Shown piece after piece: positions 17,500 to 26,212 of a DNA stretch of 64,000 nt. The stretch spans positions 230,407-294,406 of the forward strand of contig NZ_JAGFNS010000010.1 in assembly GCF_017592555.1 (NCBI RefSeq), read 5' to 3'. Within the stretch, counting starts at the first letter, position 1. Each line of letters opens with the position of its first letter. The notes beneath the pieces are model-generated. The model had not been told where the DNA came from. It saw only the letters and a program-made list of their open reading frames with translations, and made no database searches. Both the position numbers and the translations under genes were made by a program. The stretch is from Actinoplanes flavus. Its GTDB lineage: Bacteria; Actinomycetota; Actinomycetes; Mycobacteriales; Micromonosporaceae.

Positions 17500-17529
17500 C
17501 CGGCGGCCGTGTGTGGGATCGGCCGCCGG
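17500..17529 (-). terminator. Hairpin terminator after the nitrilase-family gene
   Basis: A perfect 10-bp inverted repeat (17500-17509 with 17520-17529) with a 10-base loop lies 11 bases beyond the stop of the minus-strand amidohydrolase gene. There is no strong T-run, as is common in high-GC actinobacteria. Confidence 0.65.
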
Positions 17530-17540
17530 TGGGGGCGGCC

Positions 17541-18308
17541 TCAGGCGTGACAGGTCAGCGAGATCACGTCCTGGCGGCGCTGGCGGAGATACCAGTCGCC
17601 CGACTCGTCCGGGTCGAAAGTGTGCCGGAGCAGGCCCTTCTCGCCCATCGGGAGCTCGGCGAGCACCTCCCCGCGCGGTGAGACGATCATGCTCGGGCAA
17701 TGCTGCGCCGGATCGGGGATGTTGGCGGAGAGGACGAAACGCTGGTTCTCGGCGGCCCGGCTGACCAGGTGCGAACGCCAGACGCCGTCCGGCTCGCGAG
17801 GGTTCGCGGCATTGGTCAGATAGACGAGGAATCGCGCGCCGGCGGCGGCCAGATACTGCCACTGCTCCGGGAAACGGATCTCCCGGCACAGCTGCGTCGC
17901 CGCGGTGACGCCGTGCACGCTCGTCGTCTCCAGACGGTCGCCCGGCGTCATCCGGCCACGCTCGTTCATCGCCAGGTTGATCTTGCGGTAGACGTGCGGC
18001 GGACCGTCGGGGGACAGGTGCAGGGCGGCGTTCGACCAGCCGCGCTCCTCCGGCAGCACGGATCCGCAGAAGACGTGCGCCCGCCTCTCCCGGGCCAGGG
18101 CGGCGGCCTGATCGACGGCGTCGCGGATCTCCGCGGGATCGAGCGTGTCCAACGGCGACAGGTCCTCGGCATAGCCGGAGAGCAGGCCCTCCGGGAACAG
18201 GACCACGTCACCGGGCCGGGTCTCGGCCAGGACCGCACGGTAGGTGGACAGATTGGTGGCGACGTCCCAGACGGTGGGGACCTGGGCGATCAGTACGGAC
18301 AGCTGCAC
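17541..18308 (-). CDS. Carbon-nitrogen hydrolase (nitrilase superfamily)
   Basis: A 255-residue cytoplasmic amidohydrolase. The Glu-Lys-Cys triad is visible in order: FPEGLLSGY (Glu, about residue 40), YRKINL (Lys, about 108) and ATQLCREIRFPEQW (Cys, about 139). The spacing fits the family. The likely substrate is an amide such as an N-carbamoyl or omega-amide compound, which sequence does not settle. The GTG at 18308 (VQLSVLIAQVP) is chosen because the family begins just before this strand; an open frame to 18368 would cross the divergent promoter. It is divergent from the HPF1-like gene across 38 bases. Confidence 0.88.
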   Translation of the reverse strand: MQLSVLIAQVPTVWDVATNLSTYRAVLAETRPGDVVLFPEGLLSGYAEDLSPLDTLDPAEIRDAVDQAAALARERRAHVFCGSVLPEERGWSNAALHLSPDGPPHVYRKINLAMNERGRMTPGDRLETTSVHGVTAATQLCREIRFPEQWQYLAAAGARFLVYLTNAANPREPDGVWRSHLVSRAAENQRFVLSANIPDPAQHCPSMIVSPRGEVLAELPMGEKGLLRHTFDPDESGDWYLRQRRQDVISLTCHA

Positions 18309-18334
18309 CCGGACATCTTGTCGTACCCCCGATC

Positions 18335-18346
18335 TAGGATCCGCTG
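18335..18346 (+). promoter_or_regulatory. Possible -10 box of a leaderless gene
   Basis: TAGGAT at 18335-18340 is followed by six bases and then the ATG at 18347. No Shine-Dalgarno sequence precedes that ATG, so a leaderless transcript is plausible. No convincing -35 box at the right distance is seen. Confidence 0.4.
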
Positions 18347-19264
18347 ATGACGACACGGGAAGCGGCACTGACCACCATGACCGAGCGGTTCCCGCTGGTC
18401 GCCGAGCGGGTCCAGCGGGTGTTCGGGCTACGCCTGCCCCGGTTCGTGGCCGTCTTCGCCGCGCTCTGGGCCAGCGACCAGGCCGCCGTCCTCGAAATGG
18501 GGCATTCGGCGTGGGGCGTCACCGACTACTTCCGTGACGGCGGGCTCGACCTGGTCGGCCGCGACGGGCTCGACGAGCGGCTGCACGCCCGTTTCCGGCG
18601 CGACCCCGCCGAATTCGTCACCGTCATGGGCGGTGGCTCGGACGGGCTGCACTACGGCCTCTGGTATGACGACCCCGCCGGCCTGCCGAACCTCATCGCC
18701 CACAACTACGCCCGCGACAGCGCCGAGACCTGGCCGTCCCGGCCACCGACCCTGCTCGGCGTGCTCCGCGAGGAGGTCGACCAGTTTCTCGCCGACTACG
18801 GCGCCGAACCGGAGGACGCCGAACGGGCCGCGCCCCTGATCGAGGCCCTCGACTGGTATGCCGACGCCGACGCCGAGGCGCTCCGGCGGGACCGGCTGCC
18901 CCGCCGGGAGCCCGGGCTGCGCCGGCGGACCGCGGTCTCCCTCTTCCCGTTCCTGCCACCCCGCAGCGGCAAGCCGCACCTGCCGTCGTCGGGGATGCGC
19001 CTGGAGGACTTCGGCAAGGATCCGGCCAAGGCGGCCGAGTGGATCGCCGAGGCCGAGAGCGAACTCGCCGCGGGCCGGCCGGCGTTCGCCCTCACCGTCG
19101 GCAGCGAGCTGCACTGGCTGGACCGTGACGAGTACCGGGAAGCCGGCCTGGCCCTGCTGACCGGGGCGTACCGGGCCCTCGGCCGGGACGCGCTCGCCGA
19201 GATCGCCGAGGTGCACGCCGCCCACCGCGATCTGCGGTCGGTGCAGGTGCTGACCGAGCCGTGA
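18347..19264 (+). CDS. HPF1-like (DUF2228) protein
   Basis: A 305-residue protein I place in the DUF2228 family, whose eukaryotic member HPF1 completes the active site of PARP1/2 for serine ADP-ribosylation. By recalled comparison, DPAEFVTVMGGGSDGLHYGLWYDD (about 86-109) matches the HPF1 DPPEF...LQYHMGYFRD region. The C-terminal stretch with LTVGSELH and ALGRDALAEIAEVHAAHR matches the GLELGMDL...LFAEIIEEHLANR end. The catalytic Asp-Glu pair of human HPF1 appears to be replaced by alanines here (ELAAGRP), so the bacterial function may differ. No ADP-ribosyltransferase gene is adjacent. The match is from memory, not a search. Confidence 0.68.
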   Translation: MTTREAALTTMTERFPLVAERVQRVFGLRLPRFVAVFAALWASDQAAVLEMGHSAWGVTDYFRDGGLDLVGRDGLDERLHARFRRDPAEFVTVMGGGSDGLHYGLWYDDPAGLPNLIAHNYARDSAETWPSRPPTLLGVLREEVDQFLADYGAEPEDAERAAPLIEALDWYADADAEALRRDRLPRREPGLRRRTAVSLFPFLPPRSGKPHLPSSGMRLEDFGKDPAKAAEWIAEAESELAAGRPAFALTVGSELHWLDRDEYREAGLALLTGAYRALGRDALAEIAEVHAAHRDLRSVQVLTEP

Positions 19265-19271
19265 GCCCGCC

Positions 19272-19916
19272 CTACGCCGCCGCCCACCGGATGCCGTGGA
19301 CGACATGATCCAGGAAGAGGCCGTCCGACCAGGCCTCCGTCCGGTGGCCGAGCTCGGTGTACCAGGACCGGCCCGCGCCCACCTCACGGAACCACGCCTG
19401 CGGGTGCGGTGACGGCATCCCGAACTCCGCAGGGGCGTAGGTGGACTCGTCGACGCCGAGCAGCAGCGTGGAGCCGGGGCGGACGTCGGAGAAGGCGTAC
19501 CACTCGTCGGTGAAACGCCAGGCCGGCGGCAGATGCGCGGTCGACGGGTGACCGGTGGGCACGACGTCGACGGTCGCCTGCTGCACACCTTCGGGATGGC
19601 CGGCGAAACGGGCGCCGAGCAGATCCGGCCACCAGTCCCAGGACGGCTCGGTGGTGGCGGCGGCGTGCACCCCGGCGAAACCGCGGCCACCCTCGACGAA
19701 CGAGCGCAGGGCGTCCCGGGCCCGTTCGCCGAGCACGTCGCCCGAGGTCGAGACGAAGACGACGGCGTCGAAACGGTCACCGGCGGCGACGTCGGCCGGA
19801 TCCTCGGAGGCGGTCACCCGGAGGTCGTCGCGCCCGGTGAGCGCGGCGATCGCCGCCGGGATCGAGTCGTGCCGGAAATCGGCGGTGCGGGTGAAGACGA
19901 GGACGCGTGGCGGCAT
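19272..19916 (-). CDS. ThuA-domain protein
   Basis: A 214-residue protein that is essentially one ThuA domain, a glutamine-amidotransferase-like fold named after trehalose utilisation. Diagnostic segments are VLVFTRTADFRHDSIPAA at the start, GRGFAGVHAA at about 78-87, FTDEWYAFSDVRPG and SWYTELGHRTEAW. It lacks a signal peptide, so it is cytoplasmic, unlike the secreted ThuA fusion at 50.1-54.0 kb. The usual catalytic cysteine of amidotransferases is absent, as in the family. It lies 64 bases from the alcohol dehydrogenase gene on the same strand and may follow it in a transcript involved in sugar metabolism. Confidence 0.88.
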   Translation of the reverse strand: MPPRVLVFTRTADFRHDSIPAAIAALTGRDDLRVTASEDPADVAAGDRFDAVVFVSTSGDVLGERARDALRSFVEGGRGFAGVHAAATTEPSWDWWPDLLGARFAGHPEGVQQATVDVVPTGHPSTAHLPPAWRFTDEWYAFSDVRPGSTLLLGVDESTYAPAEFGMPSPHPQAWFREVGAGRSWYTELGHRTEAWSDGLFLDHVVHGIRWAAA

Positions 19917-19980
19917 CGGTCCATCCTGATCCCTTCGAGTCGGCGGCGTACGGAACCGGGCGCCGCGCGTGTCGCGGTGA

Positions 19981-21015
19981 TCACCGGTGAGAGCCGCGTC
20001 CCCCGTACCCGTCCCGGGGGTTGATGTGGATCTTCGGCCCCGGCCCCGCGCCCGCCGGACGCGAACCCGACAGCACGGCCGCGGCCTCGTCCAGACCGAC
20101 CGTCGCGGCGACCAGCGGCCGCGGATCGATCGCGCCCGACGCGAAGGCCGCGACGGCGTCCGCGAGACCGGCCGACGCGCCGAGGATCCCGACCGCGGTG
20201 ACGTCCTTCAGCACGGCGTCCCGGGTGTCGATCATGCTGGGTGTTCCGGACAGGCCGATGTAGACCACCCGGCGTCCCGGCTCGACGAGCGACACCGCGA
20301 GCCCCGGCATCGACGGCGCGTTGGTGGCGTCGACCACCGCGTCCCAGGACAGCGCGGGCAGGGACGCCGCATCCCAGGACCGCGAGAAGCCCAGCGACCG
20401 GGCGAACCCCAGCTCCTGCCCGAGCAGATGCACCTCCAGCCCACGCGCCCGGGCCAGCATCGCGGTGAGCAGGCCGATCGTGCCGGTTCCCAGGATCAGC
20501 AACCGCTCCCCGGCGGCGAGAGCGGCGGCGTCGACGCAGCGCTGGGCGTTGCCGGCCGGCTCGACCATCGCGCCGGCCATCGCGTCGACCGTGTCCGGGA
20601 GCGGGTGCAGGTAGGCCGCCGGGAACGCCATCCGCTCGGCCAGCGCCCCCGGCAGGCCGTCGCGAATGCCCAGCTCATGCCGTTCGGGGCAGACGTGATG
20701 CCGCCCCGCGAGGCATCGCCGGCAGCCACCACAGCCGATCATGGTGTCACCGGTGACCCGCCGCCCGATCCACGACTCGCCGACGCCCGCCCCGACCGAG
20801 CGCACCGTCCCCGACCACTCGTGCCCGGGCCGTAACGGGTACGACGACACCCCGCTGTGCAGGTAACTCATCTCGCCGGTGAACAACTCCACATCGGTGC
20901 CGCACACGCCGGCCCGCTCGACGTCGACGACCACCTGGCCGGGCGCGGCGACCGGCTCCGGCACCCGGCGCACCTCGGCCTTGCCCGGAGCAGTGAGAAC
21001 CAGCGCCCGCATCAT
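19981..21015 (-). CDS. Zinc-dependent alcohol dehydrogenase (MDR family)
   Basis: A 344-residue medium-chain dehydrogenase. Zinc ligands are visible in AGVCGTDVELF and GHEWSG, the structural-zinc loop CGGCRRCLAGRHHVC is complete, and the NAD(P)-binding motif reads LILGTGTIGLL. This pattern fits threonine/sorbitol-type dehydrogenases, acting on a secondary alcohol or polyol. The substrate is not determinable. The start codon overlaps the stop of the upstream MFS transporter by four bases, so transporter and enzyme form an uptake-oxidation pair. The cofactor-preference residue is unclear. Confidence 0.9.
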   Translation of the reverse strand: MMRALVLTAPGKAEVRRVPEPVAAPGQVVVDVERAGVCGTDVELFTGEMSYLHSGVSSYPLRPGHEWSGTVRSVGAGVGESWIGRRVTGDTMIGCGGCRRCLAGRHHVCPERHELGIRDGLPGALAERMAFPAAYLHPLPDTVDAMAGAMVEPAGNAQRCVDAAALAAGERLLILGTGTIGLLTAMLARARGLEVHLLGQELGFARSLGFSRSWDAASLPALSWDAVVDATNAPSMPGLAVSLVEPGRRVVYIGLSGTPSMIDTRDAVLKDVTAVGILGASAGLADAVAAFASGAIDPRPLVAATVGLDEAAAVLSGSRPAGAGPGPKIHINPRDGYGGRGSHR

Positions 21016-22169
21016 GATCGGGATCCTAGGACCCCCGCTCCGACCTGCAGGACGCCCAACCCCACGACCATGACCAACGTCGCGTCCCAGGCGCCGGTCC
21101 GCTCGGCGAGGACGCCGGCCGCCACCGGCCCGGCCGCCGCGAGGAGGTACCCCAGCGACTGCGCCATCCCGGACAGCCGGGTGGTCTCCGCCGCGGTCCG
21201 CCCGCCCAGGCTGATCAGCGTCAACGCCGTCACCAGCGCGGCACCCTGCCCGAGCCCGGCGATGCCCGCCCACACGACGGCGAGCCCCGGCGCGGCCAGC
21301 AGCCCCAGCAGCGCGACGATCACCGGAAGGCTCGCCACGACCGCGCCCAGCCGGCGGGTCCCGGGATCACGCAGCAGCAGCGGGATCGCCAGCCCTCCCA
21401 GGATCCCCATCCCCTGGAACAGGAACAGGTGCAACCCCGCGACCCGCTCCGGGAACCCGGCCGCGATCTCGATCGTCGGCAGCCAGGTCACCAGCACGTA
21501 GAAACACGTCGACTGCAGACCCATGAACGCGGTGATCATCCAGGCCCGCGGCTGCCGCCACACCGCCGCCGACCCGGCGGCCGCGACCACCTCCGGAACG
21601 GGCGCGGCCCGCGCCCGGGGCAGCCACGCCGCCGCCACGGCCAGCGCCAGGCCGCCCCACACGGCCAGCGACAACCGCCAGTCCACGGCGTCCGCGACCG
21701 GCACCGCCACCGCCGAGGCCGCCGACGCCCCGATCGTGATGAAAGCCGTATAGAACCCGGTGGCCCGCGACACGTTCGACGCGTAGTCACGTTTCACGAT
21801 GGCCGGAACCAGCACGTTCCCGACCGCGATCGCACACCCGATCACCATCGTGCCCACCCACAGCCCGCCCGGCCCGGTGTAGGAGCGCACCAACGTACCC
21901 GCCGCCAGCACCAGCAGCGCCGCGAGCACCGCCTGCTCCATCCCGAGCCGCCCGGCCATCCGGTGCACCTGCGGCGACACGAACGCGAACGCCAGCAACG
22001 GCAGCGCCCCCAACAGTCCCTGCGCCGCCTCGCCGAGCCCGGCGTCCACGCTGATCTGCGGCAACAACGGCCCGACCACGGTGATCGCGGGCCGCAGGCA
22101 GAGCGCCACCAGGAAGATGGTCGCGGCGGTCGCCGCGGTCCCGCTCAACGCGGGCATGACACGTTTCAT
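21012..22169 (-). CDS. CynX/NimT-family MFS transporter
   Basis: A 385-residue transporter with about 12 hydrophobic helices. The segments CLRPAITVVGPLLPQI near the N terminus and AVGNVLVPAIVKRDY at about 113-127 are characteristic of the CynX/NimT branch of the major facilitator superfamily (cyanate- or nitroimidazole-related exporters by name; true substrates mostly unknown). It is the first gene of a two-gene unit with the zinc alcohol dehydrogenase. It is divergent from the NB-ARC/TPR gene across 124 bases. Confidence 0.88.
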   Translation of the reverse strand: MKRVMPALSGTAATAATIFLVALCLRPAITVVGPLLPQISVDAGLGEAAQGLLGALPLLAFAFVSPQVHRMAGRLGMEQAVLAALLVLAAGTLVRSYTGPGGLWVGTMVIGCAIAVGNVLVPAIVKRDYASNVSRATGFYTAFITIGASAASAVAVPVADAVDWRLSLAVWGGLALAVAAAWLPRARAAPVPEVVAAAGSAAVWRQPRAWMITAFMGLQSTCFYVLVTWLPTIEIAAGFPERVAGLHLFLFQGMGILGGLAIPLLLRDPGTRRLGAVVASLPVIVALLGLLAAPGLAVVWAGIAGLGQGAALVTALTLISLGGRTAAETTRLSGMAQSLGYLLAAAGPVAAGVLAERTGAWDATLVMVVGLGVLQVGAGVLGSRS

Positions 22170-22293
22170 CCGGGTGAGCTTCGTACCCGATGATCCACTC
22201 GGTCAAGAACCCGGCGCCGGACCTCCGGACTGACGAGCGTTCCGGCTGGAGTACTAACCTCGAACCCGCTTCGACGATCTCCAGGGAGGTGCC

Positions 22294-24882
22294 ATGCCGC
22301 GGGACACCTTCGCCGCGCCGCCCGATCCCGCCGAGGCCGGCACCGTCGACGACCTCGTCGAACGGTTACGGCTGCTGAAGGTCTGGGCCGGCGACCCCTC
22401 GTACGAGACGATCAAGGAGCGGGTCAACGCGGCCTGGACCACGCAGGGCCGGCCGGCCGGCGAGCTGGCGCGACGGTCGACGGTGGCGAACTGCTTCCAA
22501 TCCGGCCGGCGGCGGCTGAACACCGACCTGGTCGTCGCCGTGGTCCAGGCCCTCCGCGACGACACCGGGTACGTGACGCAGTGGCGGCAGGCCCTGCGCG
22601 TGATCGGCCGGGAGGTCGAGGCGGTCTCCCAGGTTCGGGTCCAGGACAGCCTCCCGCAGGATCTGGTGGGATTCACCGGCCGGACCGATGAGCTGAAGCG
22701 GCTGAGCGACGCCGTCCGGCAAGCCACCGGGGCCGGCAGCGCGGTGGTGATCTCGGCGATCGAGGGCATGGCCGGGGTCGGCAAGACCCAGCTGGCCGTC
22801 CACGCCGGACAACAGCTCCTCCGGGAGGAACAGTTCGACCGGGTCCTGTTCGTCAATCTGCGCGGCTTCCACCCCGACCCCACCCAGCCGCCGGCCGACC
22901 CGGCGGCTGTCCTCGACGGATTCCTGCGGCTGCTCGGCATGCCCGGCCATCAGATACCCCACCGGCTGGCCGCCCGCGCCGCCGCCTACCGCAACCGTCT
23001 CGCCGGCGCCCGGGCCCTGATCGTGCTCGACAACGCCGCCACCGCCGACCAGGTCCGTCCGCTCCTGGCCGACGTGCCGGGCTGCGTCACCCTGGTCACC
23101 AGCCGGCGCAGCCTCGCCGACCTGCACCCCACCGCCCGGCTCACCGTCGACGTCTTCGACCCGGACGAGGCGACGGCCTTCCTGACCGCCGCCGTGTCCG
23201 AGCAGCCCGTCGGCCCGCATCCGGACGCGATCGCCCGGATCGCGCGCCGCTGCGGCTACCTACCCCTGGCGCTGGGCCTCATCGCCGGCCACATCCGCAA
23301 CACCGCCGGCTGGACACTGACCGACCACGCCGATCGGCTCGACGAGCGCCACCGTGACCGGCGCCTCGAGGCCGGCGTCGAACTGGCTCTCGACCTGTCC
23401 TATCGGCACCTCCCCGCCGACCAGCAGCGTCTGCTGCGCCTGGTCGCCCTGCACCCCGGCCAGGACTTCGACGCGTACGCCGCGGCCGCCCTCACGGACA
23501 CCGCCCTCGACACCGCCGAAGCCTGCCTGGGCGCGCTGTTCCGGGATCACCTCATCCAGCAGGCCACGGCCGGCCGGTACGTCCTCCACGACCTGGTCCG
23601 CGCCTACGCCACCGCGCGCGCCCACGACCACGACTCCCCACCCGCACGCCGCGCCGCCCTCACCCGCCTGTTCGACTACTACCTGGCCACCACCGCGGCC
23701 GCGATGGAGATCCTGCTGCCCGGCGAGGCGAACGTCCGGCCGCACGTCTCCCCGGCCGGCACCCCCGTCCCGCCCCTGACCGATCGCCCGGACGCGCTCG
23801 ACTGGCTGGACACCGAACGGCCCACCCTGGTCGCCGTCGCCGACCACACCGCCACGCACGGGTGGCCCGACCACACCACCCGGCTGGCCCGCACCCTGTC
23901 CCGCTACCTGCAAGGCGGCCACCACAACGACGCCCTGACCGTGCACGGCCACGCCCACCGCGCCGCCCGCGACAGCGGCGACCTGAAGGGGCAGGCCCAC
24001 GCCCTGAGCGGTCTTGCCATCGCCCACCTGCGGCTGGGCCGGCCCGACCCGGCCGACGACCACCTCCGGCAGGCTCTCGAGCTGTTCCGGCAGACCGCCG
24101 ACACGGCCGGGCAGGCCCGGGCTCTCTTCAACATCGGCCTCATCGCGGAACGGGCCGGCCGATACCCGGACGCCATCGCCTACAAGCAGCAGGCCCTGGA
24201 GCTCGACCGGCGCAACGGCGACCGCATCGGAGAGGCCACCACGCTGGGCGGGCTCGGCGCTGTCATGGAACGGGCGGGCCGCCTCGACGAGGCCGCCGAC
24301 TACTACCGCCAGTCGCTGACCGTGTCCCGGCAGACCGGCAACCCGCGCGGTGAGGCCCTGGCGCTGCACGGCCTCGGCGAACTCGCCGTCCGCATGGGCC
24401 GGTACGAGCCGGCCGGCGACCACCTCGAACAGGCCCTGCGGCTGTACCGGCAGATCGGTGACCGCACCTCCGAAGCCGGCGCGCTGGAGAGCCTCGGCTC
24501 ACTGCACACCCGCCTCGACCGGCTCGATGAGGCCACCGAGTACTACCGGCAGGCCCTGACCGTCTTCCAGGAGACCGGCAACCAGGACAACGAGGCATGG
24601 GTGTGCAACGGGCTCGGCGAGGTGTCCCGCGCCGCCGGACGGACCGCCGACGCACTGACCCACCACACCGCCGCCCACGCCATCGCCAGCGTCACCGGCA
24701 ACCGTCATCAGCAGGCCCGTGCCCACGCCGGGCTCGGCGACGTCCACCGCGCCCTCGCCGACCCCGGGCGGGCCCGCGACGAGTACCGGCAGGCCCTCAC
24801 CCACTACGTCGACCTCGGACTGCCCGAGGCCGACCAGATCCGCCTTCACCTGGCCGAGCTCGACGCGGCCGACCAGAACTGA
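22294..24882 (+). CDS. NB-ARC STAND ATPase with N-terminal HTH and C-terminal TPRs
   Basis: An 862-residue regulator-like ATPase. Residues 15-110 resemble an XRE-type helix-turn-helix domain (ELARRSTVANCFQSGRR, then VVAVVQALR). The NB-ARC module follows, with Walker A GMAGVGKT at 158-165, Walker B ALIVLDNA at 241-248, TSRRS sensor, and the GLPL-like CGYLPLALGLIAGH. The C-terminal third contains about seven classical TPRs (patterns ALxxxGxxxxxxGRxxEAxxYYRQAL). The GGGAGG-like site nine bases before the ATG supports the start. It resembles AfsR-type proteins without the SARP domain. Its target genes are unknown. Confidence 0.88.
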   Translation: MPRDTFAAPPDPAEAGTVDDLVERLRLLKVWAGDPSYETIKERVNAAWTTQGRPAGELARRSTVANCFQSGRRRLNTDLVVAVVQALRDDTGYVTQWRQALRVIGREVEAVSQVRVQDSLPQDLVGFTGRTDELKRLSDAVRQATGAGSAVVISAIEGMAGVGKTQLAVHAGQQLLREEQFDRVLFVNLRGFHPDPTQPPADPAAVLDGFLRLLGMPGHQIPHRLAARAAAYRNRLAGARALIVLDNAATADQVRPLLADVPGCVTLVTSRRSLADLHPTARLTVDVFDPDEATAFLTAAVSEQPVGPHPDAIARIARRCGYLPLALGLIAGHIRNTAGWTLTDHADRLDERHRDRRLEAGVELALDLSYRHLPADQQRLLRLVALHPGQDFDAYAAAALTDTALDTAEACLGALFRDHLIQQATAGRYVLHDLVRAYATARAHDHDSPPARRAALTRLFDYYLATTAAAMEILLPGEANVRPHVSPAGTPVPPLTDRPDALDWLDTERPTLVAVADHTATHGWPDHTTRLARTLSRYLQGGHHNDALTVHGHAHRAARDSGDLKGQAHALSGLAIAHLRLGRPDPADDHLRQALELFRQTADTAGQARALFNIGLIAERAGRYPDAIAYKQQALELDRRNGDRIGEATTLGGLGAVMERAGRLDEAADYYRQSLTVSRQTGNPRGEALALHGLGELAVRMGRYEPAGDHLEQALRLYRQIGDRTSEAGALESLGSLHTRLDRLDEATEYYRQALTVFQETGNQDNEAWVCNGLGEVSRAAGRTADALTHHTAAHAIASVTGNRHQQARAHAGLGDVHRALADPGRARDEYRQALTHYVDLGLPEADQIRLHLAELDAADQN

Positions 24883-25380
24883 CCGTGACACCGGCCGCGC
24901 ACCGCGCGGCCGGCCGATGTCTCGACCGGCCCCACGGTGCGCCGCGTCACCCGCGCGTCCAAATTCGTCCAGACTCCGCCCACGCCACCGCGCCGAGGTG
25001 GACGCTCGACAGCGCCGGAACTTCCCAGCGATGGGCGGCGCTGGTCACGGGGGTCGAGGAGCGCAGAATCCTTGGCCGGCCAGCCACCGAGATCGGCCCC
25101 GCGCCGCGCCGCCGGGGCCGATCTCTCCTCTTCTGTCCCCGATGGAGACGCCCGGCGGCTCGCCACGGGACCGAGGGCAATGGGCGGACGGCTGCCGGCG
25201 GCCGCCGATCGGTTGTGGATCTTCCCCGAAGACGGGATCGGCCTGACCGGTGAGAGCGGGGAAGTGGCCGAACGACTCACCCGTACTGATTTGTTGATTC
25301 GTTTAAATCTTGACGCGGCGATGACTACGGACGGCGGTCCGGCATCTCGCGAGTTCTGTTTCCGTCGTGTAGGGATGATG
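24883..25380 (+). other. Gene-free interval with one hairpin and an AT-rich patch
   Basis: I see no credible gene on either strand in these 498 bases. They hold the hairpin described separately at 25089-25125, and an AT-rich patch at about 25288-25312 that is the best place for the promoter of the Ltp-family gene. Confidence 0.5.
25089..25125 (+). terminator. Long hairpin terminator
   Basis: A perfect 13-bp stem (25089-25101 with 25113-25125) and an 11-base loop are followed by a pyrimidine-rich run. It lies 206 bases after the NB-ARC gene and before the Ltp-family gene on the same strand, so it probably separates the two transcripts. Confidence 0.7.
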
Positions 25381-26109
25381 ATGTCTTACTCCGGCCCGCC
25401 CGCGAACGAGCAGCCGTTCGACCCCAACCGTCCCGTCCCGCAGCCGCCGCCCGGCTGGGCACCGCCGCCGGCCGGGTACCCGCCGCCCGGAGTGCCCGGT
25501 CAGCCCGTTCCGCCCGGTAAGCCCGTTCCGCCCGGTTACGCGGGTTTCCCGCCGCCGGTCGCGCCGCCGAAGAAGAACACCGGAAAGGTCGTGCTCGCGG
25601 TCGTGGCCGGGTTGGCCGGACTCTGTTGCATCGGTGCGGTGGCCGCCGCAGGCGACGACGCCGCGAAGGACAACGCCGCCGCGACGACGACCGCGGTGAC
25701 GACGACCACGGCCACGAAGCAACCGGCCACCGAGCCCGCGGCCGACGTCACCACCAAGCCCGCGGCCGACGTCACCAGCAAGCCCGTTGCGGAGGCGACC
25801 ACCCAGCCCACCAAGAAGCTGACCGTCGCCCAGGAGAACGCCGTCGAGAAGGCAGCCGACTACCTGGACTACGCCGCCTTCTCCCGGACCGGGCTGATCA
25901 AGCAGCTCAAGTTCGAGGGCTTCTCCACCAAGGACGCCACCTTCGGCGTGGACGCGCAGAAGGCCGACTGGAACGAACAGGCCGCCAAGAAGGCCGAGGA
26001 ATACCTGGACTTCGGCTCGTTCTCCCGGTCCGGGCTGATCAAGCAGCTCAAGTACGAGGGATTCACCACCGCGCAGGCCACCTACGGCGTCAAGAAGGTC
26101 GGACTGTAG
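25381..26109 (+). CDS. Ltp-family protein with two C-terminal repeat domains
   Basis: A 242-residue protein. It starts with a proline/glycine-rich segment (residues 1-60), then a hydrophobic anchor (about 65-85, containing a CC pair), a threonine/alanine/lysine-rich linker with a repeated PAADVTxKP unit, and two similar 45-residue domains. Each domain has a YLDxxxFSRxGLIKQLKxEGF core, the Ltp-type helical repeat. In phage TP-J34 a protein with this domain blocks superinfection; in chromosomes the domain is common and its role is unclear. Three ATGs lie in a row; 25381 is preferred because AGGG sits six bases upstream. It is convergent with the glycosidase gene. Confidence 0.82.
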   Translation: MSYSGPPANEQPFDPNRPVPQPPPGWAPPPAGYPPPGVPGQPVPPGKPVPPGYAGFPPPVAPPKKNTGKVVLAVVAGLAGLCCIGAVAAAGDDAAKDNAAATTTAVTTTTATKQPATEPAADVTTKPAADVTSKPVAEATTQPTKKLTVAQENAVEKAADYLDYAAFSRTGLIKQLKFEGFSTKDATFGVDAQKADWNEQAAKKAEEYLDFGSFSRSGLIKQLKYEGFTTAQATYGVKKVGL

Positions 26110-26159
26110 CCCGCACGAACGAACACCCGACGGCGCGCCGTCACGCCACCGGGAAGCCG

Positions 26160-26191
26160 GAAGCGCCGCCCGGCGGACCGGGCGGCGCTTC
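26160..26191. terminator. Bidirectional hairpin terminator
   Basis: A perfect 12-bp stem (26160-26171 with 26180-26191) and an 8-base loop sit between the convergent ends at 26109 and 26213, so it can stop transcription from both sides. Confidence 0.8.
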
Positions 26192-26212
26192 TCGTGTCAG
26201 GGGAGGATCAGG

